Shown here: in pieces, positions 1-5,545 of the stretch
How the letters are laid out: the number at the start of each line of letters is the position of its first letter
Position numbering within the stretch: position 1 is the stretch's first letter
Assembly: GCA_027364495.1 (NCBI GenBank)
Contig: DAHXPE010000196.1
Span: forward strand, 1 to 7,383
DNA: 7,383 bases
Source: Candidatus Heimdallarchaeota archaeon
GTDB taxonomy: Archaea; Asgardarchaeota; Heimdallarchaeia; Hodarchaeales; LC-3
Reading direction: 5' to 3'
Program-made: the position numbers and the translations under genes
The notes under the pieces: model-generated
The model's input: only the letters and a program-made list of their open reading frames with translations
Database searches by the model: none
What the model was told of the DNA's origin: nothing

Positions 1-49
1 TGATATAGCTAAAAAAGAATTAGATAATAATATAACAATCAAAAACCAG
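1..49. repeat. Inverted repeat arm at window edge (probable fold-back artefact)
   Basis: These 49 bases are a perfect reverse complement of positions 213-261, with 163 bases between the arms; the match breaks at base 50 against base 212. Read on the plus strand, the arm encodes IAKKELDNNITIKNQ, which is the sense sequence of the coiled-coil gene that is otherwise on the minus strand. The strand therefore flips inside one gene exactly at the sequence end. This is typical of a chimeric or fold-back read, or of a contig closing on itself. A genuine 49-bp cruciform inside a coding gene is possible but less likely. Confidence 0.93.
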
Positions 50-815
50 CAATATTGAGTGATTTATATTCTTGATCAGCTTTTAACTTTTCAACTTGAC
101 CATTCATTGCAGCTAGTTGACTATCAAGAGCACCTATTTCAGATCGAACATTTTTTATTCTGCTATTTTGTTCAGAAATGAAGTTCTGTTCACTATTAAC
201 ACTCTCTTGTCCCTGGTTTTTGATTGTTATATTATTATCTAATTCTTTTTTAGCTATATCATATTCCAATTTAGCTTTTGACAACTCAGCTTCTGCTTTT
301 GATAAAGCATCCTTAGTTTGTGAAATGCGTTCTTCTGCTTCTCGTAATTTTTGTTGCCTTTCGGCTTCAATCTCTGCTTTTCGTTGGGTTATTTTTGCTG
401 TAATATCTGTTATTTCTGTTTTCATTGAAGTAATTGAGTTTTGTAAATTCTTTTCTTCAGTTTCCAAGGAAATTTTTTTCCCATTTATTGCTTCTACGCT
501 TTCTTCTAAATTTGAATAATTTCCCTCGAGTTCAGAAAACTGTTTTGATAGATAAGTTATGTTATCTTGCTTGTTTTTAGATGTTGTTTCTAATTCTGTC
601 ACCTTTTTGTTTAAAACTTCTAGTTCTTCAAAGTATTTTGATTTTTCAAGTTCCAATTCAGTTTTAGCTTCATGCAATAGATCTTTTTTAGAATTTAATT
701 GTCCTTGTAAATCATCTATTACTTTAGCTTTTTCTTCTTGGACCGCACAGTTCGGACATCCTTTTACAAAATTACTTTCCATGAAATAAGTGCCACAATT
801 TTTACAGATAGGAAT
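39..815 (-). CDS. Zinc-knuckle coiled-coil protein, 3' end chimeric/incomplete, probable ATT start
   Basis: Function unknown. Numbered from the ATT codon at 815, the protein has an N-terminal C4-x2-C7 and C20-x2-C23 pair, a likely zinc knuckle, followed by about 230 residues with no proline and dense E/K/Q/L/I heptad-like sequence, a long coiled coil. No nucleotide-binding motif, signal peptide or membrane segment is visible. Start choice: a GGAGGT site at 828-823 sits 7 nt before ATT, and from ATT the N-terminus (xPICKxCG) aligns position for position with the upstream paralogue's MPICKVCG. A conventional call would use TTG at 830, which lacks a ribosome site and would translate the GGAGGT itself. 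The first ATG (782) would lose half the zinc site. The last three residues and the stop codon come from the inverted-repeat arm, so about 255 residues are native and the true C-terminus is not in the window. Confidence 0.75.
   Translation of the reverse strand: MPICKNCGTYFMESNFVKGCPNCAVQEEKAKVIDDLQGQLNSKKDLLHEAKTELELEKSKYFEELEVLNKKVTELETTSKNKQDNITYLSKQFSELEGNYSNLEESVEAINGKKISLETEEKNLQNSITSMKTEITDITAKITQRKAEIEAERQQKLREAEERISQTKDALSKAEAELSKAKLEYDIAKKELDNNITIKNQGQESVNSEQNFISEQNSRIKNVRSEIGALDSQLAAMNGQVEKLKADQEYKSLNIAGF
213..261. repeat. Second arm of the 49-bp inverted repeat (original copy)
   Basis: This is the internal arm matching positions 1-49 in inverse orientation with no mismatch. It lies within the uninterrupted reading frame of the minus-strand coiled-coil gene, so this copy is taken as the native one and the arm at the window edge as the derived one. 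Confidence 0.93.
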
Positions 816-822
816 AATATTT

Positions 823-828
823 ACCTCC
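823..828 (-). promoter_or_regulatory. Shine-Dalgarno site GGAGGT that decides the start of the distal coiled-coil gene
   Basis: On the minus strand GGAGGT follows the TAA stop of the upstream gene (831-833) by two bases and precedes an ATT codon at 815 by 7 nt. It is the strongest ribosome-binding sequence in the window. Its position fits initiation at ATT, not at the TTG that overlaps its 5' edge. Confidence 0.7.
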
Positions 829-830
829 AA

Positions 831-1310
831 TTAATTTAAACTTCGCAGTTCTGCGTTTAAATTTTGCAAAGTAGTTTCTGATTCTTTTTTCTCTTTCGTT
901 ATGCCAACAATACTTTGTTCGAGTTTAGCAATCGCTTCTTGAGATGTATTCATCTGAGTTTGGAGAATAGACCGTTTCTCTTTTAAAGATTGAACATCAC
1001 TTGATACTTTTTTCTCTTTTTGATCAAGATCAACAACGCGAGCTTCTAAGTCAGCTATTTTATCTTTCTGAGAATTAATCTGACCAATCCATTTATCTTT
1101 CTCGGCTTTAATTTGTTCATCGGTTTCTTTTATTTGCTGTTCAGTTGCAGCAATTGATGCATTAATTGAGCCTTCGATACTAACCTCATTGCGAAGGGAA
1201 TCTGGGTTAATTCCAACAGATGGGCTCATGGACTCTGGTACATGCTCTTCAGCACAAATGGGGCAGGGGTCTCTAATATAATAGCCACCACAAACTTTAC
1301 ATATGGGCAT
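831..1310 (-). CDS. Small zinc-knuckle coiled-coil protein, first gene of a tandem pair
   Basis: Function unknown; 159 residues. The N-terminus carries C4-x2-C7 and C16-x2-C19 (CKVC and CPIC), a probable zinc knuckle. A proline- and serine-containing linker follows to about residue 36, then a proline-free helix rich in K, E, Q and L to the end, predicted coiled coil. There is no signal peptide, membrane segment or catalytic motif, so a cytoplasmic scaffold or adaptor is the most one can infer. The start is ATG with CGAGG 8 nt upstream. The downstream minus-strand gene begins only 15 nt after this stop, has the same N-terminal pattern (PICKxCG) and the same architecture with a longer coiled coil, so the two are probably paralogues in one operon and could co-assemble. 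Bacterial C4 zinc-ribbon coiled-coil proteins usually have the reverse order (coiled coil first); homology to them is not claimed. Confidence 0.8.
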   Translation of the reverse strand: MPICKVCGGYYIRDPCPICAEEHVPESMSPSVGINPDSLRNEVSIEGSINASIAATEQQIKETDEQIKAEKDKWIGQINSQKDKIADLEARVVDLDQKEKKVSSDVQSLKEKRSILQTQMNTSQEAIAKLEQSIVGITKEKKESETTLQNLNAELRSLN

Positions 1311-1463
1311 TTTTTTTTCCTCGAAATATTACATAGTTTTTAAATTGAAAATTCCTATTTTATTCGTTAATATTCTTTTGAATTGTATTTACTATATTGA
1401 TATAATAAATGAAAATCTAAATAACTAAATTTGATATTTCTTGTAATTTGTCTTGAGAATCTT

Positions 1464-1472
1464 CTTATATAA
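1464..1472. promoter_or_regulatory. Candidate archaeal TATA box (orientation ambiguous)
   Basis: TTATATAAA followed by further A residues matches the archaeal TATA consensus better than anything else in the gap, and reads almost equally well on both strands. On the minus strand it would start transcription near 1440 and give a leader of roughly 130 nt for the coiled-coil pair. On the plus strand it would give a leader of roughly 375 nt for the helicase, or a short transcript ending in the T runs. No clear BRE decides between these. In DNA this AT-rich a chance match is quite possible. Confidence 0.35.
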
Positions 1473-1791
1473 AAATAATTACTTACTACAATATTTGGCA
1501 AATTATTAATTTTCTGATTGATAAAGAACAGTTTATCTTTTTTTTTAAGCCATATTTTCCATTCTTTTCTGTTTACTTTTCTAATTTGCTCATTTATGTT
1601 TAGTAAAGTGATTTTTTGTTTTTTAAGTCCTAAATTTCTCTTTTTTTCGCTGGTTTTTCGTTTTTTTTTTGTTAATCAATAAAATTATTCAAGGATATCG
1701 CCAATTTTTATCTTATAGAGTATTTTTTCTTCATATCTTTTTCAAATCTTTTTAGGAACAAATCAATAATTTAAAATTATCCCTGTACAAT

Positions 1792-1800
1792 CTATATTTA
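1792..1800 (+). promoter_or_regulatory. Candidate TATA element upstream of the helicase
   Basis: CTATATTTA lies about 75 nt before the helicase ATG. With the usual archaeal spacing of about 25 nt, transcription would start near 1820 and leave a leader of about 50 nt that contains no Shine-Dalgarno sequence. This is a motif match only. Confidence 0.3.
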
Positions 1801-1871
1801 GATCTCTGGAATGGTTTTTCAGTTAGTAAGATTTACCTTTTCATGTAGTGTTTCAATTATTGGTCTTTTAA

Positions 1872-4532
1872 ATGAATAAAGCTGCTACTGTTCATATTTT
1901 AGATTCTTATTATGCTTTCGTTTTTACAACTAAACCTTCAGCCGATTCAGAACTTGAAATTCGCTTTCTTGGTTACACTGGTAAAACCATCACTGGCTCA
2001 CGACCTCAGCTGAGAGGTGAAATTACTTGGGTCTGGAATACCAATAATCAAGGCGAACAATTTCTTCGTGAACGTTTCATTAAAATTATTGGTAAGGGTA
2101 CCAATCCTCTTCCTTTAAAACCAGAAAAAGGTCGTGAATTATTTAAAAAAGCTCCCTATATACTTCTTGATTCAATTTTACCAAAAAATATAAAGAATGG
2201 AATGAATAGTTTTTTTAAAGATTTCCAAATCAATGCTGTGGTTAAAGAATTCACTAACTGTCCTTATTGTGTTCTGGTTGATCGTATCACACTTATGTCA
2301 GATAAGAAATCTTACATTGGCTTAAACAATCAAAAAATTTGCCAATTATGTGCTTTACAGGAGGTGCAAAAAGAATTAAAAGGTAGAGGCGTAAGTTTAA
2401 CCCCCGCCATCACCCAATATCTTCAAGCTTTACTTCAACAATCTAAAAATGTACCAAAAACCATAGAAATAATACACGGTAATCAGGCATACGGTTCAGG
2501 ATCAATAATAAAGGAAGTTGAAAAACTCTTAGGCGAATACCATGAACCCACCCCTATTAGTAAACTCTCCTTACCCGAATATGTCAGAAAAAACCTCAAA
2601 GAGAGAGATATATCATCGTTACTTCCTGCACAGGTCAAAGCTCTAGATGAAGGTTTACTGGACAACAAAGATTTGCTTGTTGTTGCCGAGACGAGTGCTG
2701 GTAAAACTCTAATCGGAGAAATTGCTGCACTTAAACATATTTTAGTCCACAAAAAGCAAGTTCTGTATTTAAGTCCACTGGTTGCTCTTGCCAATACCAA
2801 ATACGAGTCTTTTAAGAAAAACTTCAAACAGGAAGGATTCACAGTTGGTTTAAGAGTAGGAATTCCCCGTTTGAAATTGAAAAACGTTACCCATGTTCCA
2901 GATTCAACTAATTTGGCAGATAAAAATATTATTGTCGGTACATATGAAGGATTCGATCTCATGCTTCGTTCAGGTTATAAGTTTTCAAATATTGGCTTGG
3001 TTATTGTCGATGAGATCCAAACACTTCAGGAAGAAGAAGATCGAGGACCTGACCTTGATGGTTTGATCACTCGTATTAAAATGCAACGCAACCAGATTCA
3101 AATTTTAGGACTCTCAGCTACTATTGGTAATCCTGAACAACTAGCTGAGATGCTAAACTTACAACTGGTCTGGTATAAAGGTCGTCCTATTCCTTTAGAA
3201 GTTCATGTTCTAATTTCTCCCTCTAATCTTAAAAAGAAAGATCGTATGGCTGAAATTATTCTTGAAGAAAAGAAATTAACTAGTTCATTCGGTTATTCTG
3301 GCCAAGCAATCGTTTTTACAAACAGTCGTCGTAAGACCAAAGAAATCAGAGATTATTTAAGAAATATGCGTATCAAGACTGCTAATTACCACTCTGGTCT
3401 TCCCTATGGAACAAGAAAACAAATCGAGGAAGAATTTGATGCAGGTAAAATCGATTGTGTTGTTGCTACTTACGCATTAGGAGCTGGCGTGGACTTTCCA
3501 GCCTCCGTTGTCATATTTGAAAGTCTTCAAATGGGCAAAGATTTACTTATTGACCGAACAAATATATTTTTCCAGATGATGGGGCGAGCTGGCCGTTTAG
3601 GTAAGCATGACAAAGGTAAAGTTATTATTTTGGCTACACCCTTCCCACCTAACGCTTCTGTCCAAATTACCGAAATTGAATTAGCTATGAATTTGCTTCG
3701 AGCTTCCTATCAAAAGGTTGATCCTGAGTATGATTTAAATAAAACAGCTACTCAGATTCTTGCTACCTTAGCAAATTTCCAAAAATTATCTTCCACTCAA
3801 TATGAACAATCTTTTAATCTTTTGTTAGGTAAAACTGGTACCTTCAAAGATACTGCTGATTATCTTGTATCCAAACAACTTGTTTCCTATAATGAAGAGA
3901 ATAGTACCTATGCTATTACAAAATTGGGACAAGCTGGTGCGATGTCCTTTTTGACTGTCAAGGAAATATCATTTGTTCTTAAGAATATTAACTCTTTACT
4001 TCCAATTGAGATTGCTATTTTGATGGATCCCTTTGAAAATATTCATTTAGCACCTTATTTAATTGGATTCCTAGAAAAATCCCTTAAAACAAGGGTACCA
4101 ACAAGATTATTTACAAGTAGTGCTTTGGAACTCTTGGACCAAGCTTCTGTTAAGGTCCAAAAGTTAGACAAGACTGTTGTTGAATTATTGATAGCATGGA
4201 ATAAATATTTCTTTAATTGCAATTGTGAAGATAGGCCCTATTGTAATCATGGTTTAATAAATGTCGACAAACTTCTTATAACTCTTCGAACAAGAAAGGG
4301 TAGTCCAGAAGCTATTGCTAAAATAATTGAAAAAGAATATGGATTGTATGCTTTCCCAGGCGATATTTTACGATGGTTGGAATCAATTGTCCATAAACTC
4401 GAAGGAATCAAAAAAATAACCAGTGCCGTCAAAATTGATGTCAGTGAAAAACTGGAAGTTATTGAAAGTGCAATTCAAGATCCTGATGCTATTAATGAAC
4501 AAAAATTACAAGAATTAGAAAATATCATATAA
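1872..4532 (+). CDS. Ski2-like superfamily 2 helicase, archaeal type with two Cys clusters
   Basis: Predicted ATP-dependent RNA helicase, 886 residues. Seen in order: an N-terminal domain (1 to about 225) with a C130-x2-C133 / C157-x2-C160 zinc site; Q254; motif I AETSAGKT (272-279); Ia SPLVALA (301-307); Ib TYEG (357-360); motif II DEIQ (380-383); motif III SAT (415-417); motif IV VFTNS (481-485); motif V around 533-541; motif VI QMMGRAGR (568-575), whose QMxGRAGR form points to the Ski2 group. A helical C-terminal part ends with a C783/C785/C791/H793 cluster, as I recall from archaeal helicases with a DUF5814-type C-terminus. Archaeal Ski2-like helicases of the ASH-Ski2 group act with aRNase J and the exosome; placing this protein there is inference. 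Motif II has Q where Hel308 and Lhr have H. The ATG is immediately preceded by an in-frame TAA, so no upstream start is possible, and no Shine-Dalgarno site is visible. dph6 follows after 14 nt. Confidence 0.92.
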   Translation: MNKAATVHILDSYYAFVFTTKPSADSELEIRFLGYTGKTITGSRPQLRGEITWVWNTNNQGEQFLRERFIKIIGKGTNPLPLKPEKGRELFKKAPYILLDSILPKNIKNGMNSFFKDFQINAVVKEFTNCPYCVLVDRITLMSDKKSYIGLNNQKICQLCALQEVQKELKGRGVSLTPAITQYLQALLQQSKNVPKTIEIIHGNQAYGSGSIIKEVEKLLGEYHEPTPISKLSLPEYVRKNLKERDISSLLPAQVKALDEGLLDNKDLLVVAETSAGKTLIGEIAALKHILVHKKQVLYLSPLVALANTKYESFKKNFKQEGFTVGLRVGIPRLKLKNVTHVPDSTNLADKNIIVGTYEGFDLMLRSGYKFSNIGLVIVDEIQTLQEEEDRGPDLDGLITRIKMQRNQIQILGLSATIGNPEQLAEMLNLQLVWYKGRPIPLEVHVLISPSNLKKKDRMAEIILEEKKLTSSFGYSGQAIVFTNSRRKTKEIRDYLRNMRIKTANYHSGLPYGTRKQIEEEFDAGKIDCVVATYALGAGVDFPASVVIFESLQMGKDLLIDRTNIFFQMMGRAGRLGKHDKGKVIILATPFPPNASVQITEIELAMNLLRASYQKVDPEYDLNKTATQILATLANFQKLSSTQYEQSFNLLLGKTGTFKDTADYLVSKQLVSYNEENSTYAITKLGQAGAMSFLTVKEISFVLKNINSLLPIEIAILMDPFENIHLAPYLIGFLEKSLKTRVPTRLFTSSALELLDQASVKVQKLDKTVVELLIAWNKYFFNCNCEDRPYCNHGLINVDKLLITLRTRKGSPEAIAKIIEKEYGLYAFPGDILRWLESIVHKLEGIKKITSAVKIDVSEKLEVIESAIQDPDAINEQKLQELENII

Positions 4533-4546
4533 CAAAAGGTTTCACT

Positions 4547-5218
4547 ATGAAAGTGGCAGTTCTTTATTCAGGTGGTAAAGATTCAACCTATACTTTATGG
4601 ATTGCTCTTCAACAATATGAAGAAGTCAAAATTATTAGTGTTTTGTCAGCTGATGATTCTTATCTTTATCATTACCAAAAAGAACAGATTATCAAAACTT
4701 TAGAAGAAGCTATTGGGATACCCATAACAATTCTTTCAATTAACAAAGGTGAAGATGCATTAGATTCTCTAGAACAATCTATTAAATCATTAGAGGTCGA
4801 AGCTATACTTATAGGTGGTTTATTATCAGAATATCAACGAATGAGATTTAATGAAGTTGCAAAGCGTCTTAACATCCCCTGTTTTGCACCTCTCTGGAGA
4901 AAAGATCATTCAATGCTTTTAAAAGATTTAGCAAAATATTTTACAGTAATCTTCTCTACAGTTGCATCAATGGGTTTAACTAAGAAAGATCTTGGAAGAG
5001 CTCTTGACCAGCAAATGTTTGATCGATTGATCGAATTACATAAGACGTCTGGTTTGTCAATAGGAGGAGAAGGTGGAGAATATGAAACCTTGGTTCTTGA
5101 TGCACCATTCTATAAGAAAAAAATATACATAGAAGAAGCAAAACAAGAATGGACCGAGACACAATTATTTGGCTATTATAGAATAGAAAAACTACGATTA
5201 GAAGAGAAAAAGTTTTAA
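4547..5218 (+). CDS. dph6: Diphthine--ammonia ligase (Dph6 / MJ0570 family)
   Basis: Predicted to catalyse the last step of diphthamide synthesis: ATP-dependent amidation of diphthine on the conserved histidine of elongation factor 2, in the cytoplasm. The 223-residue length is normal for the archaeal single-domain enzyme. Visible features are the N-type ATP pyrophosphatase PP-loop SGGKDS (8-13), the SEYQRMR segment (94-100) followed by the APLW motif (114-117), and the family signature GGEGGEYET (173-181). All expected motifs are present, so the enzyme should be active. The start is ATG with AAAGGT 6 nt upstream. It begins 14 nt after the helicase stop, which suggests cotranscription. Other PP-loop ATPases share only the first motif; the C-terminal signature makes Dph6 the best call. 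Confidence 0.93.
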   Translation: MKVAVLYSGGKDSTYTLWIALQQYEEVKIISVLSADDSYLYHYQKEQIIKTLEEAIGIPITILSINKGEDALDSLEQSIKSLEVEAILIGGLLSEYQRMRFNEVAKRLNIPCFAPLWRKDHSMLLKDLAKYFTVIFSTVASMGLTKKDLGRALDQQMFDRLIELHKTSGLSIGGEGGEYETLVLDAPFYKKKIYIEEAKQEWTETQLFGYYRIEKLRLEEKKF

Positions 5219-5544
5219 TTGTCAAAAATAGAAATATTTGGATACAATTTTTTTCTCAAACTTTAAGAATTATTTCACTTTGTTTTGTCTGTCCTCAGGT
5301 CCATCTTGAGCTTTAGAAAGTTCAGATAAAGAAAATTTTTAATCCATTAACAATTTAATTTTTGGATATGCCAATCAAATAGATATTTGGTTCTGAAATT
5401 TATTATTTAAACTGTTGATTATAAAATATGATTGAAAGCCAAATATTCTCTAACTGAAAAAGGAATATAATTAGGAAATATCTTTATAGGGTTATATAAT
5501 TGGGAAAAGAATTGGAATCTAACTGAAGAAAATCTAAAGTTAGA
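5219..5544. other. Convergent intergenic region, no gene seen
   Basis: This 326-bp gap lies between the converging 3' ends of dph6 and the secretion ATPase. It holds a T tract close to dph6, a small 6-bp hairpin with one G-U pair and a 5-nt loop at 5294-5310, and an 8-bp inverted repeat next to the ATPase stop. No open frame of useful length, RNA-gene signature or repeat element was found, so its likely role is transcription termination for both sides. Confidence 0.55.
5248..5256 (+). terminator. Candidate T-tract terminator after dph6
   Basis: A run of seven T (5248-5254) ending TTTTCT lies about 30 nt after the dph6 stop. Archaeal polymerase often terminates at such T tracts without a hairpin. 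The position fits, but T runs are common in this AT-rich DNA. Confidence 0.4.
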
Positions 5545-5545
5545 T
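5517..5545 (-). terminator. Inverted repeat touching the ATPase stop codon, possible terminator/3' hairpin
   Basis: Positions 5517-5524 and 5538-5545 are perfect 8-bp inverted arms around a 13-nt loop. The arm at 5538-5545 includes the last base of the TGA stop. On the minus strand the hairpin is followed by a pyrimidine-rich stretch with TTCTTTT. This could end or protect the mRNA. The stem is AT-rich and therefore weak. Confidence 0.35.

Larger units (their letters stand above)
1311..1871. other. Divergent intergenic region, T/A-rich, no gene seen
   Basis: This 561-bp gap separates the minus-strand coiled-coil pair from the plus-strand helicase, so it should hold promoters for both directions. 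It is very AT-rich. On the plus strand it has long T runs at 1538-1546 (nine T), 1641-1647 (seven T) and 1661-1670 (ten T). A near-palindromic TATA-like element lies at 1464-1472 and a weaker one (CTATATTTA) near 1792-1800, about 75 nt before the helicase. No open frame of useful length and no tRNA-like signature was seen. Confidence 0.6.

Noticed and set aside
178..789. Two plus-strand frames (113 and 76 codons) opposite the distal coiled-coil gene
   Set aside because: They are antisense to a convincing coiled-coil frame, are low-complexity S/F-rich as expected for the complement of E/K-rich coding sequence, and show no domain.
1311..1871. Possible tRNA, CRISPR or mobile-element remnant in the large gap
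   Set aside because: No T-loop-like signature, no regularly spaced direct repeats and no terminal inverted repeats or transposase fragments were seen; the sequence is AT-rich with T runs only.
2483..2962. Minus-strand 159-codon frame inside the helicase
   Set aside because: It lies opposite motifs Q to Ib of the helicase, has no recognisable motif, and is explained as the antisense of conserved coding sequence.
4247..4432. Minus-strand 61-codon frame inside the helicase 3' part
   Set aside because: Short antisense frame opposite the conserved C-terminal domain; no support.
4980..5225. Minus-strand 81-codon hydrophobic frame opposite dph6
   Set aside because: It is opposite the conserved GGEGGEYET region of Dph6; the hydrophobic look comes from the complement of K/E codons.
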